Shown: positions 44,613 to 55,257, counted from the first letter of the stretch. The stretch: DNA of 64,000 bases from Gammaproteobacteria bacterium (GCA_027459765.1 DAIDHD010000067.1:1-64000), one strand, 5' to 3'. The notes: generated by a model not told the origin, from the sequence alone. Numbers and translations: made by a program.

Positions 44613-45677
44613 ATGCGCGAGTTCAAGGGTATTCCCATTCACGCCGTGAGGAGCGGCGAGAAGTACACCACCCCGCAGGGCTTCACCGCCATCAAGGACG
44701 GCATCCGCGCGGCGACGCCCGCGGGCACCGCGGAACCCGCGGCCGCGGCTGCGCCGGCGGCGCGCAAGCCCGCCTGGCTGCGCGCGCCGCTGCCGGCCGG
44801 AGAGCGCTTCGCCAGCGTCAAGGGCATCGTCCGCGACCACGCGCTGAGCACGGTGTGCGAAGAGGCCAAGTGCCCGAACATCGGCGAGTGCTGGAACGCC
44901 GGCACCGCCACCATCATGCTGATGGGGTCGGTCTGCACCCGCGCCTGCCGGTTCTGCGCCGTGGACACGGGCAATCCCCGTGGCTGGCTCGATCGCGACG
45001 AACCCGAGAACGTCGCCCGCTCGGTGGAACTGATGGGGCTCACCTACGTGGTGCTGACGTCGGTCGACCGTGACGATCTTGCGGACGGCGGCGCGGCCCA
45101 CTACGCCGCCGCGGTGCGGGCGATCAAGCGGCGCACCCCGCGCACCGCCGTCGAGGCGCTGGTCCCCGACTTCGGCGGGGTCGTCGAGCACGTGCACACG
45201 GTGGTGGACACGGGGCTCGAGGTGTTCGCGCAGAACGTCGAGACGGTCGAGCGGCTGACCCACCCGGTGCGCGATCCGCGCGCGGGCTATCGGCGCACGC
45301 TCGAGGTGCTCGCCGCGGCCAAGCGCCGCCGTCCGCAGGTGCTCACCAAGACCAGTCTGATGCTCGGCCTGGGGGAGACCGACGCGGAGATCCGGCGCAC
45401 GCTCGAGGATCTGCGCGCCGCCTCGGTCGACATCCTCACTCTCGGACAGTATCTGCGTCCGACCCCGAATCACCTCGCCGTGGAGCGCTTCGTGACCCCG
45501 GCCGCGTTCGACCACTATCGCGAGTGGGCACTCGACATGGGGTTCCTCGAGTGCGTGGCCGGACCGCTGGTGCGGTCGAGCTACCGTGCGGAGCGCGCCC
45601 TGGCGCGCAACAACGCGGGCCTCGACAACGAGTCGCTCGCGAGGCGCGCCGCGCAAGGCCCGCGCCGCGGTTCGTGA
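44613..45677 (+). CDS. lipA: Lipoyl synthase (radical SAM)
   Basis: LipA inserts two sulfurs in octanoylated lipoyl domains. The 354-residue enzyme has the auxiliary cluster motif CPNIGEC, preceded by CEEAK, and the radical-SAM motif CTRACRFC, plus [14 protein letters not shown] and [13 protein letters not shown]. The first 30-60 residues include an Ala/Pro-rich linker. The ATG at 44613 gives [12 protein letters not shown]. Its products are needed by GcvH (5.3 kb) and 2-oxoacid dehydrogenases. The stop overlaps lipB. Confidence 0.96.
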   Translation: MREFKGIPIHAVRSGEKYTTPQGFTAIKDGIRAATPAGTAEPAAAAAPAARKPAWLRAPLPAGERFASVKGIVRDHALSTVCEEAKCPNIGECWNAGTATIMLMGSVCTRACRFCAVDTGNPRGWLDRDEPENVARSVELMGLTYVVLTSVDRDDLADGGAAHYAAAVRAIKRRTPRTAVEALVPDFGGVVEHVHTVVDTGLEVFAQNVETVERLTHPVRDPRAGYRRTLEVLAAAKRRRPQVLTKTSLMLGLGETDAEIRRTLEDLRAASVDILTLGQYLRPTPNHLAVERFVTPAAFDHYREWALDMGFLECVAGPLVRSSYRAERALARNNAGLDNESLARRAAQGPRRGS

Positions 45678-46357
45678 ACGCCGTGGGCGGCGTGCCGCCG
45701 CCGCGGATCAGGTCGCTCGCGACGGCCGATTACGAACCGACCTGGCGGGCGATGCAGGCGTTCACCGCGAGCCGCGTCGCCGACACCCCCGACGAGATCT
45801 GGTTCGTCGAGCACCCGCCCGTGTTCACGCTCGGAATGAACGCGAGCCGTGAACACCTGCTCGCGCCGGGCGACATTCCGGTGGTGGCGGTGGATCGCGG
45901 CGGCCAGGTGACCTACCACGGTCCGGGCCAGCTCGTGGTCTATCCGCTGGTCGATCTGCGCCGCCTGGGGCTCGGCGTGCGGCCGCTGGTGGAGGCGCTG
46001 GAAAACGCCGTCATCGACTACGCCGCCGAGTGCGGCATCCGCGCGCGCGGCTCGCGCGCCGCGCCCGGCGTGTACGTGGGCGAGGCGAAGCTCGCGAGCG
46101 TGGGGCTGCGCGTGCGGCGCGGCGCGAGCTACCACGGACTCGCCCTCAACGTCTCGTTGGACCTCGAGCCGTTCGCGCGCATCAACCCGTGCGGTTACCG
46201 CGGCCTCGCGGTGACCCGGCTTGCCGACCTGTGTGCGGTGACCGACGTGGGCGCGGCGGCGCGCGGATTCGAGCCGCACCTGCTCGCGCGCCTGTACGGC
46301 GGCGCCGCGGCTCAGAGCGCCATCAGCACCGCTTCGCAGGCGGTGAGTTCGCGGTAG
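45674..46357 (+). CDS. lipB: Octanoyl-ACP:protein octanoyltransferase
   Basis: LipB transfers octanoate from ACP to lipoyl domains, the substrate for LipA. The 227-residue sequence has [17 protein letters not shown], the active-site lysine in [13 protein letters not shown] and the nucleophile in [12 protein letters not shown]. The start is a GTG overlapping lipA. The 3' end overlaps the convergent ybeD by 46 bp. Confidence 0.95.
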   Translation: MNAVGGVPPPRIRSLATADYEPTWRAMQAFTASRVADTPDEIWFVEHPPVFTLGMNASREHLLAPGDIPVVAVDRGGQVTYHGPGQLVVYPLVDLRRLGLGVRPLVEALENAVIDYAAECGIRARGSRAAPGVYVGEAKLASVGLRVRRGASYHGLALNVSLDLEPFARINPCGYRGLAVTRLADLCAVTDVGAAARGFEPHLLARLYGGAAAQSAISTASQAVSSR

Positions 46358-46575
46358 ATCGCGTCGAGCTGCTCGCGGCTGGTGGCGGTCACCACGTAGG
46401 TGAGGGCGATGAAATTGCCGTCGCCGCTCGGCCGCGAACGCACCGCCGACTCGGCCACCGGCCCCGCGTGCCTCTCGATGATCGCCTGCGTCAGTTCCCG
46501 CAGCCGCGCGCCGTGCCGGCCCATGACCTTGATGGGGAACTCGGTCGGAAAGGTGAGCGGTGATTTCTCGTTCAC
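46312..46575 (-). CDS. ybeD: YbeD/DUF493 family protein
   Basis: The 87-residue ACT-like small protein is usually encoded beside lipB and dacA; a regulatory role in lipoate metabolism has been proposed but not proven. It shows [14 protein letters not shown] and [19 protein letters not shown], diagnostic of the family. The GTG start overlaps the dat stop (GTGA). Confidence 0.9.
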   Translation of the reverse strand: MNEKSPLTFPTEFPIKVMGRHGARLRELTQAIIERHAGPVAESAVRSRPSGDGNFIALTYVVTATSREQLDAIYRELTACEAVLMAL

Positions 46576-47447
46576 AGGGCGGGGCTTGTGGCGATTTCGC
46601 GAATGTAGTCGACGAACGCCCGGTGCAGGCGCCTAAAGGCCGGTCCGGGCAGTCCGTCGCCGACCGGCCGGCCGTCGAGCCGCGTCACCGGCACGATCCC
46701 CCGGGTGGAGAAGGCGAGCCACATCTCGTGTGCGCCGCGCAGCGCGGCTTCGGACACCGCGACGCTCTCACAGCGCATGCCGAGCCTCTCGGCGAGTTCG
46801 ACCACCACCTCGCGGGTGGTGCCCGGCAGGATGTGGTGGCCGTTCGGGGGCGTGCGCACGACTCCGTCCGTGACCACGTGCACCGTGGTCGAGGAGCCCT
46901 CGGTGAGCACGCCGTTCTCGAGCATGATGGTCTCGTACGCCCCGGCGTCCACGGCCAGGCGCTTCAGCAGCACGTTCGCGAGCAACGCGGTGGACTTGAT
47001 GTCGCGCCGCTCCCAGCGCGTGTCGTGGGCGGTGATCGCCGCGACGCCGCGCTCGAGAAGCCGCGCGTCCAGCGGGTCGAGCGTCGAGGCGTAGGCGAAC
47101 ACCGTCGGCGCGAGACCGTCGGGCCAGGCGTGATTGCGGCCGTGTTCGGCGCCGCGGGTCACCTGCAGATAGACGTACAGGTCGCCGCCGCCGTTGCGCG
47201 TCACCAGTTCGGCGAGCAGCCGGTCCCACTCCGCGTGGGTGTGCGGAGAGGCCATGCGGATCCCGGCCAGGCTGCGCACCAGGCGATCGAGGTGCGAGCG
47301 GAGCCGGAACAGTCGACCGCCATAGACCGGGATCACCTCGTAGACGGCGTCGCCGAACAGGAACGCGCGATCGAACGGCGAGACGCGCGCCTCGGCGAGC
47401 GGCAGGAACTCGCCGTTTAGGTAGCCGATGGGCCGCGGACCGCTCAC
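46572..47447 (-). CDS. dat: D-amino-acid aminotransferase (class IV)
   Basis: This fold-type IV PLP aminotransferase interconverts D-alanine and D-glutamate-type pairs; branched-chain transaminase activity cannot be fully excluded. The 291-residue product has GYLNGEFLPLAEARVSPFDR, FLFGDAVYEVIPVYGG, the cofactor lysine in RRDIKSTALLANVL and TEGSSTTVHVV. The start is a GTG 13 nt after dacA. Its position between dacA and ybeD supports a D-alanine role. Confidence 0.85.
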   Translation of the reverse strand: MSGPRPIGYLNGEFLPLAEARVSPFDRAFLFGDAVYEVIPVYGGRLFRLRSHLDRLVRSLAGIRMASPHTHAEWDRLLAELVTRNGGGDLYVYLQVTRGAEHGRNHAWPDGLAPTVFAYASTLDPLDARLLERGVAAITAHDTRWERRDIKSTALLANVLLKRLAVDAGAYETIMLENGVLTEGSSTTVHVVTDGVVRTPPNGHHILPGTTREVVVELAERLGMRCESVAVSEAALRGAHEMWLAFSTRGIVPVTRLDGRPVGDGLPGPAFRRLHRAFVDYIREIATSPAL

Positions 47448-47460
47448 GGGCGCGCGACCG

Positions 47461-48621
47461 TCAGCTGAACCACAGCCGCACCGTGTCGACCAGCCCGCGC
47501 CACCAGCCGCCGGGAGGCACTTCCTTGAGCGGGTGAAGCGGCAGCTCGACGATGCCGTGGCCGGCGGCACTGACGTGCAGCGCGCCGACGTCGGCGTCGA
47601 CCGGCAGCGGCGCGATGAGACGCGGCTTGAGGTCGACCGTGGTCTTGACCTCCTTGGCCTGGTCGCGCGGCACCGTCACGTACACGTCCTTGCGCACGCC
47701 CACGTCCACGGTCGGCTCGTCCGCCTTCCACACCGGCGTGGTGGCGAGCTTGGCGCCGGCGCGCGCGACGAGCTCGGTGTCGTAGAACGTGAAGCCGTAA
47801 TTGAGCAGCGCCGCGCTGGCGTTCTCGCGGCCCTTGAAGCTCCCCGAGCCGAGGATCACCGACACCAGGCGCATGCCGTCGCGCAGCGAGGAGGTGACCA
47901 GACAGAAGCCCGCCGACTCCGTGTGTCCGGTCTTGAGGCCGTCCACCGTCGGGTCCTTCTCCAGCAGGCCGTTGCGGTTCTGCTGCCGGATGCCGTTGTG
48001 CTCGAACTCGCGCACCGAGAAGTACTTGTAGTACTGCGGGTAGTCACGAATCAGCGCGATCGCGAGCAGCGACAGGTCGCGCGCCGTGGTGTAGTGCTGC
48101 GGTGACGGCAGTCCCGAGGCGTTCTCGAAGTGGCTGCCGACCATCCCCAAGCTCTTCGCGGTCGAGTTCATGAGCTGTGCGAAGGTCTCTTCCGTCCCGG
48201 CGATCTTCTCGGCGAGCGCGATGGTGGCGTCGTTTCCCGACTGCACGATCATGCCGAGGATGAGGTCCTGCACCGTCACCGGCTTGCCGAGTTCGATGAA
48301 GGTGCGCGAGCCCTCCGCGCGCCAGGCGTGCTCGCTCACCAGCACCGGTTCGTCGAGCTTGAGCTTGCCGGCGGCGAGCTCGCGAAACACGATGTAAGAG
48401 GTCATCAGCTTGGTGAGGCTCGCCGGCTCCATGCGCGCGGTCGCGTCCTTGGCGGCGAGCACCTTGTCGGTATGGAAGTCCACCAGGATGTACGCCCGGG
48501 CGTCCACGTCCGGCGGCGAGGGAATCGCCACGGACGGCGCGGCGGGCGCATCGGCCGCCACGGCGGCAAGGGGTTGCACGAGCGCGAGGCACAGCAGCCA
48601 GGCGGGTGATTTGCGCATCAT
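47461..48621 (-). CDS. dacA: D-alanyl-D-alanine carboxypeptidase (PBP5/6 type)
   Basis: DacA trims terminal D-alanine from peptidoglycan pentapeptides. The 386-residue protein has a signal peptide, the serine motif SLTKLMTSY, SGND and KTGHT, then the C-terminal beta domain and an amphipathic anchor helix (GLVDTVRLWF). Two consecutive ATGs occur at 48621 and 48618. The gene belongs to the rod-shape cluster on this strand. Confidence 0.96.
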   Translation of the reverse strand: MMRKSPAWLLCLALVQPLAAVAADAPAAPSVAIPSPPDVDARAYILVDFHTDKVLAAKDATARMEPASLTKLMTSYIVFRELAAGKLKLDEPVLVSEHAWRAEGSRTFIELGKPVTVQDLILGMIVQSGNDATIALAEKIAGTEETFAQLMNSTAKSLGMVGSHFENASGLPSPQHYTTARDLSLLAIALIRDYPQYYKYFSVREFEHNGIRQQNRNGLLEKDPTVDGLKTGHTESAGFCLVTSSLRDGMRLVSVILGSGSFKGRENASAALLNYGFTFYDTELVARAGAKLATTPVWKADEPTVDVGVRKDVYVTVPRDQAKEVKTTVDLKPRLIAPLPVDADVGALHVSAAGHGIVELPLHPLKEVPPGGWWRGLVDTVRLWFS

Positions 48622-48748
48622 GATGAGCGGATACCTCGGTCTTCAGGCACGCGAATGGGACGTCGTGTTCGACGCAGGCGCGACACTTTAGTTCGCCGGT
48701 CCCGCTCGGGCAACGTCCGCCGCATCCTCGCCGCTGTGGGTGCCGCGG

Positions 48749-49651
48749 TCAGTCGAGCGCGAGGCGCGCATCGTGCACCCCGACGCGCTCCAGATCGGCG
48801 ACGATGCGGTCGAAGTCGGGGACACCGGCGACCGGCCCGATGCGGACTCGATACAGTCGCCGGCCCGCTATCTCGTCCTCGCGTACCCGCACACCGGTGA
48901 AACCGCCGCCGCGCAGCCGCGCCGCCAGGCGCTCGGCATTGGCCGGATCGGCGAACGCCCCGGCCTGCACGAACAGGGCGGCCGGCGGCGGCGCCGGTGG
49001 TGACGGGGCGGCGGCCACGGGTGCTGCGGTGACCGGCACTGCGGCCGGGGGCACGGCGGGCCCCGCCGCGGCCGTGGTGACCGCCGTGGCCCCTGCGGCG
49101 GCGCCCGGCTCCAGCGCGCGCACCTCGACCATCGCCGTCCCGTCGCGCAGCATGCCGAGCTTCGCCGCGGCCGTGTAGGACAGATCGATGATGCGATTGC
49201 CGACGAACGGGCCGCGGTCGTTGACGCGCACCACGCAGCTGCGGCCGTTCTGCAGATTGGTCACGCGCACGTAAGTCGGCAGCGGCAACGTGCGATGCGC
49301 GGCGGTCATGGCGTACATGTCGTACGGCTCGCCGGTGGAGGTGCGCTCCTCGTGAAAGCCCGGTCCATACCACGACGCCACGCCGCGCTCGACGTATCCG
49401 ACCGAGGAGGACAGCACGTAATAGCGCTTGCCGAACACGTCGTAGAACGGCGGGTTGCCGTGGGCCGCGCGCGGTTCGGCACGCGGGACCGCGTCCGGCA
49501 CGGTCTCTGGAGCGACCGGCGGGACCGGCGCCGGCACGCGTGTCGCCGGCGGCGGCTCGTGCCGGCGTGCGCCGCCGAAACAGCCCGCCAGGGCGAGCGC
49601 GAGGAGTGCGCCGCCGAGGCGGGGTAACCCGGCCCGGCGCGCCGATCTCAA
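48749..49651 (-). CDS. rlpA: Septal-ring lytic transglycosylase RlpA (lipoprotein, SPOR domain)
   Basis: RlpA cleaves denuded glycan strands at septa. The 300-residue protein has a lipobox (ALALAGC), a double-psi barrel ([39 protein letters not shown]), a long Ala/Pro linker and a C-terminal SPOR domain ([19 protein letters not shown]). The start appears to be a TTG at 49651 overlapping the mltB stop as TTGA. Confidence 0.93.
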   Translation of the reverse strand: MRSARRAGLPRLGGALLALALAGCFGGARRHEPPPATRVPAPVPPVAPETVPDAVPRAEPRAAHGNPPFYDVFGKRYYVLSSSVGYVERGVASWYGPGFHEERTSTGEPYDMYAMTAAHRTLPLPTYVRVTNLQNGRSCVVRVNDRGPFVGNRIIDLSYTAAAKLGMLRDGTAMVEVRALEPGAAAGATAVTTAAAGPAVPPAAVPVTAAPVAAAPSPPAPPPAALFVQAGAFADPANAERLAARLRGGGFTGVRVREDEIAGRRLYRVRIGPVAGVPDFDRIVADLERVGVHDARLALD

Positions 49652-50685
49652 GGCGCGCTCCGGGCGCTGGTGGCGACGGGCACCGGGTCCTCGGCGAGCA
49701 CGCGTTCGCGCAGCGCCTGGGCGAGTTCATGCACGGCCATGCCGTAGAGCGCGCTGTGGTTGTAGCGGGTGATGACGTAGAAGTTGTTGTAGCCGACCCG
49801 GTAGTGCACGCCGTCGGCCTCGTCGAAGGCGATCAACATCGCCGGCGCGTCCGGCGGCAGCTGCGCGTCGAATTGCACGCCCTTGTCGAGGAGCGAGCGC
49901 ACCGTGTCGCCGAGCGCGAGCGTGCGCCCGTCGAGTCCGTCGGCGCGCGCGGCATCCACCCGTGCCTCGCTCAAGACCGGTTCGGCCACGTTCCAGCCGT
50001 GTTCCTTCAGATAGTTGCCGACGCTCGCGCACACGTCGCCCCAGTCGTGCCACAGATCGATGTGGCCGTCCGCGCTCGCGTCGACCGCGAAGCGCCGGTA
50101 GTTCGAGGGCATGAATTGCGGCGCGCCCATCGCGCCCGCGTAGGAACCCTTCACGGCCAGCGGATCGACGCGCAGATCGCGTGCGAGCAGGATGAATTGT
50201 TCGAGTTCGTCGCGGAAGAAGGGCGCGCGGGCGGGGTAGTCGAAGGCGAGTGTGGCGAGCGCATCCAGCACCCGGTAATTGCCGGTCTGCCGGCCGTAGT
50301 AGGTCTCGACGCCGAGGATGGCCGCGAGGTACTCGGGCGGCACGCCCGAGGCGACGCTCGCCCGATCGAGGTCCTGACGATGGGAGCGCCAGAATTCCGC
50401 GCCTTCGCTGATGCGCCGCTCGGTGAGGAAGATCGGCCGGTATTCGTACCAGGGCTTGGCCTTCTCGGCCGGCCGCTGCATCGCGTCGAGGATCGCCGGC
50501 TGGGTCTGCGCCGCGCGCAGAAGTTTGCGCAGCGGCCGCTTCGACAGCGAATCGCGCGCAGCCACTTCGTCGATGAACCGCTTCACTTCCGGGCGGTGCA
50601 CGTCGATCGCCGCCGCCGGCGCGGCCGTCGCCGCGCCGAGCAGCAGCCCGATCAGCACCTCGCCGGCGTGGACTCTGGATCTCAT
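49648..50685 (-). CDS. mltB: Membrane-bound lytic murein transglycosylase B
   Basis: MltB cleaves glycan strands to 1,6-anhydro products. The 345-residue protein has a signal sequence ([16 protein letters not shown]) without an obvious lipobox cysteine, the catalytic Glu in [16 protein letters not shown], and [16 protein letters not shown] and [12 protein letters not shown]. Lack of a lipobox suggests a soluble periplasmic form. It lies between rodA and rlpA. Confidence 0.94.
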   Translation of the reverse strand: MRSRVHAGEVLIGLLLGAATAAPAAAIDVHRPEVKRFIDEVAARDSLSKRPLRKLLRAAQTQPAILDAMQRPAEKAKPWYEYRPIFLTERRISEGAEFWRSHRQDLDRASVASGVPPEYLAAILGVETYYGRQTGNYRVLDALATLAFDYPARAPFFRDELEQFILLARDLRVDPLAVKGSYAGAMGAPQFMPSNYRRFAVDASADGHIDLWHDWGDVCASVGNYLKEHGWNVAEPVLSEARVDAARADGLDGRTLALGDTVRSLLDKGVQFDAQLPPDAPAMLIAFDEADGVHYRVGYNNFYVITRYNHSALYGMAVHELAQALRERVLAEDPVPVATSARSAP

Positions 50686-50701
50686 CGCGGAATCCGTTCC
50701 C

Positions 50702-51841
50702 TCACGACCTGATCAGCTTGCGGTGCGAGTGCAAGGACATGAGGATGCCGAATCCGGCGAGCAGCGTCACCATCGAGGTGCCGCCGTAGCTGATGAGCGG
50801 CAGCGGCACACCCACCACCGGAAGGATGCCGCTGACCATGCCGGAGTTGACGAACACGTACACGAAGAAGCCGAGCGCGATCGCGCCGCCCGTCAGGCGC
50901 GAGAACGTGTCCTGCCCCTGGGCGGCGAGGTACAGGGCGCGGCCGATGACCACCGCGTACAGGCTCAGGATGAGAAGCTGGCCGAGCAGCCCGAATTCCT
51001 CGCCGATTACCGCGAAGATGAAGTCGGTGGAGCGCTCGGGAAGGAACTCGAGCTGCGCCTGGCTGCCGTTCATGTAGCCCTTGCCGAAGACCCCGCCCGA
51101 ACCGATGGCGATCTGGGACTGGATGATGTGGTAGCCCGCGCCGAGCGGGTCGTTCTCCGGATTGAGGAAAGTGAGAATGCGCTGGCGCTGATATTCGTGG
51201 ATCACGTGCCAGCCCGCCCAGGCGCCGGCCAGCAGCAGCGGCACCGACACCAGGATGATCTGCAAGGCAAGGCCGGCGAGCAGCATGACGATCAGTCCGG
51301 AGGCCGCGATCAGCAGCGCCGTGCCGAGGTCGGGCTGCAGCACGATCATGCCCGTGGGCACGGCGATGAGCGCGCCCATCACCACGAGGTCCCGGAAGGT
51401 GGGCGGCAACGGCCGCTCGTGCATGTACCAGGCGCACATCATCGGCACCGCGAGCTTCATGATCTCGGAGGGCTGGAAGCGCATGAAGCCGACGTCGAGC
51501 CAGCGCTGCGCGCCCTTGCCGACGTGCCCCTTGACCATCACCACCGCGAGCAGCAGCACGCCGAGCGCGTACGCGGCCGGGGCGAACAGGCGCAGGTAGT
51601 GCGGGGTGCCGAAGCGCGCGAGCGCGAGCATCGCCGCCACCGCGATCGCGATGTTGATCAGGTGGTGCTCGACCATCTTCCAGTTCTGTCCCGAGGCGCT
51701 GTAGACCACCAGGATGCCGAGGCAGACGATCAGGCCGAGCACGAAGGTGAGCGGTCCGTCCAGGCCGAGCGCGCGCAGCGTGCGGCTGCCGACGTCGAGG
51801 GTGCGGCGCGCGCGTGAGGGGGACAGCTCGTCGTACATCAT
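50702..51841 (-). CDS. rodA: Rod-shape peptidoglycan glycosyltransferase RodA
   Basis: RodA is the SEDS-family polymerase of the elongasome and works with PBP2. The 379-residue polytopic protein has VYSASGQNWKMVEHH, GAQRWLDVGFMRFQPSEIMKL and the late SGILPVVGVPLPLISYGGTS. Its first ATG overlaps the mrdA stop (ATGA); a second ATG follows directly. Confidence 0.96.
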   Translation of the reverse strand: MMYDELSPSRARRTLDVGSRTLRALGLDGPLTFVLGLIVCLGILVVYSASGQNWKMVEHHLINIAIAVAAMLALARFGTPHYLRLFAPAAYALGVLLLAVVMVKGHVGKGAQRWLDVGFMRFQPSEIMKLAVPMMCAWYMHERPLPPTFRDLVVMGALIAVPTGMIVLQPDLGTALLIAASGLIVMLLAGLALQIILVSVPLLLAGAWAGWHVIHEYQRQRILTFLNPENDPLGAGYHIIQSQIAIGSGGVFGKGYMNGSQAQLEFLPERSTDFIFAVIGEEFGLLGQLLILSLYAVVIGRALYLAAQGQDTFSRLTGGAIALGFFVYVFVNSGMVSGILPVVGVPLPLISYGGTSMVTLLAGFGILMSLHSHRKLIRS

Positions 51842-53730
51842 GAGCTCTTCTCCGGGAGGAGGAAGGCGTCGAACATCTTGCGCGCGATGGGCGCCGCGGC
51901 GCTGCCGCCGTGCTTGCCGTTCTCGACGAACACGGCGATGGCGAGCTTCGGATTGTCGGCCGGCGCGAACGAGATGAACAGCGCGTGGTCGAGCATGCGC
52001 TCGGACAGCTCCTTCTCGTTGTACTTCTGGTTCTGGCCGAGGCTGAACACCTGGGCCGAGCCCGTCTTGCCGGCGATCTTGTAGGTGGAGCCCGCCATCG
52101 CGGCGGCGGCGGTGCCGCCCGGGCTGGTCACGGCCTCCATGCCGTCGTAGATCACGTTCCAGTCGGCCTCGGAAACCTCGGTGAGCGTCGCCTCGGGCTC
52201 GGTCGGCAGCCGGTTCACCACGTTCGAGCCCGCCGGCCGTATGCCGGTCACGAGGCGCGGCTTGAACATGTGTCCGCGCGAGGCGATGCCGGCCACCGCG
52301 TGCGCGAGCTGCAGCGGGGTCGCGAGCATGTAACCCTGGCCGATGCCGACGCTGATGGTCTCGCCCGGGTACCAGACCTGCTCGGCGGCGCGCTTGTAGG
52401 CGTGGCGCTTCCACTCGGTGGAAGGCATCAGACCGGGCTTCTCGCCCGGAATGTCGATGCCGGTGTCCTCGCCGAAGCCGAACAGGCTCATGAAGTCGTG
52501 CATCCGGTCGATCCCCAACCGGTTGGCGACGTTGTAGAAGTACACGTCGCAGGACTGTTCGATGGCCCGGCGCATGGAAACGCTGCCGTGGCCCCTCTTC
52601 TGCCAGCAGCGGAACACGTGCGCGCTGCCCGGCAGGTTGAAGTGCCCGGGGCAGAAGATGGCGGTCTCCGGCGTCATCACGCCGTACTTGAGCGCCGCCA
52701 GCGCGTAGAACGGCTTCACCGTCGATCCCGGCGGATAGGCGCCGCGCAGCGCGCGGTCGATCAGCGGCTTGTCGATGTCGTTCTGCAGGGCGTCGTATTG
52801 CCGCGCCGTCAGGCCGCGCGCGAAGGCGTTCGGATCGAAGCCCGGCGTGCTCGCGAGCGCGAGCACGTCGCCGGTCTTCGGGTCGATCGCGACCGCCGCG
52901 CCGCGCTTGCCGGCGAGCGCCTCTTCGGCTGCGCGCTGGATGCGCATGTCGATGCTCACCATGAGGTCGGCGCCAGCCACCGGCTGGCGCACCTCGAGTT
53001 TCGGCGTGTAGGCGCCCTGCTTGTCCACCGGCCGGCCGGCCGCGTTGACCAGCACCTCCCGGTAGCCGGGCGTGCCGTGCAGCTGATTTTCGTAGGCGCC
53101 CTCGATGCCGAGCTTGCCGATGAGGCTGGTGCCGGCATAGGCGGCCGGATCGATGCGCTTCAGGTCCTGCTCGCTGATCGCGCCCACGTAGCCGACGGCG
53201 TGCACGGCCATCGGGCCGAACGGGTAGTGGCGCGAGAGGCGGGTGCGGATGTCCACGCCGGTGAACTCGTGGCGATGCACCGCGAAGCGCGCCATCTCCT
53301 CGTCGTCGAGCTGCAGCTTGATCGGCACGCTCTCGTAGACGTGGTGGGAGAGGATGGTGCGGCGGACCCCGGCCACCTCGTCGGGCTCGATCATGCCGAT
53401 CGCCGCGAGGTGCGCGAGCGTGGCGTCGAGCGCGGCGTTGTCGCCCACCTGTTCGCGCACCAGCTCGAGTTGATAGGCCGGGAGGTTCTCGGCGAGCACC
53501 ACGCCGCGGCGGTCGATGATCAGGCCGCGGCTCGGCGGGATGGGATCGGTGCGCACCCGATTGCCCTGCGAAAGCTCGGCGTAGTACTCGTACTTGAGCA
53601 CCTGCAGGTAGAACAGCCGTCCCGCCACCGTGAGCAGCAGCGCCGCCATCAGGCCGGCGGCGATCACGCCGCGCAGCGTGAAGATGCGCTGCTCGGCCCA
53701 GTGGTCCTTGATCCTGACTCTGCGCACCAT
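51838..53730 (-). CDS. mrdA: Penicillin-binding protein 2
   Basis: PBP2 is the elongation-specific transpeptidase paired with RodA. The 630-residue protein has one N-terminal membrane helix, a dimerisation domain, the active-site STVK in YPPGSTVKPFY, SCD in EQSCDVYFYNVAN and KTGS in IAGKTGSAQV. It lies in mreBCD-mrdA-rodA order. Confidence 0.97.
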   Translation of the reverse strand: MVRRVRIKDHWAEQRIFTLRGVIAAGLMAALLLTVAGRLFYLQVLKYEYYAELSQGNRVRTDPIPPSRGLIIDRRGVVLAENLPAYQLELVREQVGDNAALDATLAHLAAIGMIEPDEVAGVRRTILSHHVYESVPIKLQLDDEEMARFAVHRHEFTGVDIRTRLSRHYPFGPMAVHAVGYVGAISEQDLKRIDPAAYAGTSLIGKLGIEGAYENQLHGTPGYREVLVNAAGRPVDKQGAYTPKLEVRQPVAGADLMVSIDMRIQRAAEEALAGKRGAAVAIDPKTGDVLALASTPGFDPNAFARGLTARQYDALQNDIDKPLIDRALRGAYPPGSTVKPFYALAALKYGVMTPETAIFCPGHFNLPGSAHVFRCWQKRGHGSVSMRRAIEQSCDVYFYNVANRLGIDRMHDFMSLFGFGEDTGIDIPGEKPGLMPSTEWKRHAYKRAAEQVWYPGETISVGIGQGYMLATPLQLAHAVAGIASRGHMFKPRLVTGIRPAGSNVVNRLPTEPEATLTEVSEADWNVIYDGMEAVTSPGGTAAAAMAGSTYKIAGKTGSAQVFSLGQNQKYNEKELSERMLDHALFISFAPADNPKLAIAVFVENGKHGGSAAAPIARKMFDAFLLPEKSS

Positions 53731-53746
53731 GGGCGAAGCTCCCCGC

Positions 53747-54223
53747 TCAGCGCCGGTGCAGCCGGTCGAGCAGGCCCGAGAGCGGCGGCCAGATGACGGC
53801 GCCCACCAGCGGCGCGAGCCAGCGTGCCACGTTGGTGACCGCGTTGCCGGTCGCGCCGTCGATCCAGAAGAGGATGAACTGGTAGGCGGTCAGCAGCGCG
53901 AACACGGTCAGGCACTGGGAGGTCAGCGAGAACACGCGGATGCGCAAACGCAGGTGCGTCGCCCAGCCGGCGATCAGCGTCAGCGCGAGCGCGTGCTGGC
54001 CGAGCACGACGCCGTTCACCACGTCGAGGGCGAGGCCGCCGAGGAATGCCAGCGTGAGGCCGCCGGCGCGGGGCGCGGCGATCGACCAGTAGAGCACCAC
54101 CAGCACCAGGAAGTCCGGCCGCAGCGCGCCGATCGCGTGCGGCAGCGGCACGACGGCGAGCACCAGGGCGGCGAGCGCGGAGAGCGCCATCGGCAGCCTG
54201 CCGGTGCGGGACTCGCGCATCAT
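53747..54223 (-). CDS. mreD: Rod-shape determining protein MreD
   Basis: MreD is a small polytopic membrane protein of the elongasome. The 158-residue product has about five hydrophobic segments, including LRPDFLVLVVLYWSIAAP and LAFLGGLALDVVNGVVLGQHAL, the latter being the family signature. Two ATGs are present; the first (54223) overlaps the mreC stop. Confidence 0.93.
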   Translation of the reverse strand: MMRESRTGRLPMALSALAALVLAVVPLPHAIGALRPDFLVLVVLYWSIAAPRAGGLTLAFLGGLALDVVNGVVLGQHALALTLIAGWATHLRLRIRVFSLTSQCLTVFALLTAYQFILFWIDGATGNAVTNVARWLAPLVGAVIWPPLSGLLDRLHRR

Positions 54224-55230
54224 TCGACGTCGTCCGGTGCGGCGGCCGACGCGGCCTTGGCGGCCGAGGCCGGCGGCGGTGCGGCGGCCGAGGCGGGCGG
54301 TGATGAGGCGGCCGAGGCGGGCGGTGCCGCGCTGCCGGCCGGACCAGGCGCCGGCGGGTGGGCGGCGGCATTCGCCTGCGGCTTGGCCGGGACGGGCGGG
54401 TCCACCCACACGATCAACAGCTCCCGCGATCGGTCGATCGCGGCCGTCGGACGCACCTCGACGTCGGCGAGGGATTGCGCCGGATCGCGGCGCACCTCCG
54501 TGACGACCCCGACCGGATAGCCTGGCGGGAAGCTTCCCCCGAGACCGGAGGTGACCAAGAGGTCGCCGGCGATGACGTCGGCGCTGGTCGGCAGGTACGG
54601 CAGCTTGAGCCGCCCGGGATCGCCGGTGCCGAGGGCGATGGTGCGCAGGCCGTTGCGATTGATCTGCACGGGGATCGCGTGCGCCGGATCGGTGATGAGG
54701 ATGATCTCGCTGGTGAGCTCGCCGACGCGGGTGATCTGGCCGAATACGCCGGTGGCGTCGAGCACCGCCTGGCCGACGTGCACGCCGTCGCGCGCGCCCT
54801 TGTCGAGCAGGGCGCGCTCGCGGAACGCGTCGAGGTCGACGTTCATCAGGTCGGCCACCAGGAAGCGGCGTCCGGCGCCCACGGTCGCATCGCGCAGGCC
54901 GCGCAGGCGGCGGTTCTCCGCCTCGAGCGCGTCGAAGCGCTGCAGCCTGAACTGCGCGTCGCGCAGCGCCGTCTCCAGGCGCGCGTTCTGCGCCCGCAGG
55001 GCCTCGCGCGTGGTGACGCTGTCGCGCAGCCACGCCCAGCCCTGGAACGGGCTCGCGACGGCGACCTCGACCGGATACGCGGCGAGCGACAGCGCGCGGC
55101 GGATCCTGCCGAGGTGGTCGTATCGCTTGTCGACGATGATGAGCGCGAGCGCGAGCAGCGCGTACAGAACGGTCCGCAGCAGGAGGCCCGAGGTTCGAGC
55201 CGACGAGTCCGAACTACGAAACGCGACCAC
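54220..55230 (-). CDS. mreC: Rod-shape determining protein MreC
   Basis: MreC is a periplasmic scaffold that activates PBP2-RodA. The 336-residue product has an N-terminal membrane helix, a coiled coil (EALRAQNARLETALRDAQ), the beta domain (DKGARDGVHVGQAVLDATG) and a Pro/Ala/Ser-rich C-terminal tail of about 60 residues that is unusual in length and probably disordered. It starts at a GTG. Confidence 0.94.
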   Translation of the reverse strand: MVAFRSSDSSARTSGLLLRTVLYALLALALIIVDKRYDHLGRIRRALSLAAYPVEVAVASPFQGWAWLRDSVTTREALRAQNARLETALRDAQFRLQRFDALEAENRRLRGLRDATVGAGRRFLVADLMNVDLDAFRERALLDKGARDGVHVGQAVLDATGVFGQITRVGELTSEIILITDPAHAIPVQINRNGLRTIALGTGDPGRLKLPYLPTSADVIAGDLLVTSGLGGSFPPGYPVGVVTEVRRDPAQSLADVEVRPTAAIDRSRELLIVWVDPPVPAKPQANAAAHPPAPGPAGSAAPPASAASSPPASAAAPPPASAAKAASAAAPDDVE

Positions 55231-55257
55231 GGGCGAGGAATTCCCCAGTCGCGAACA

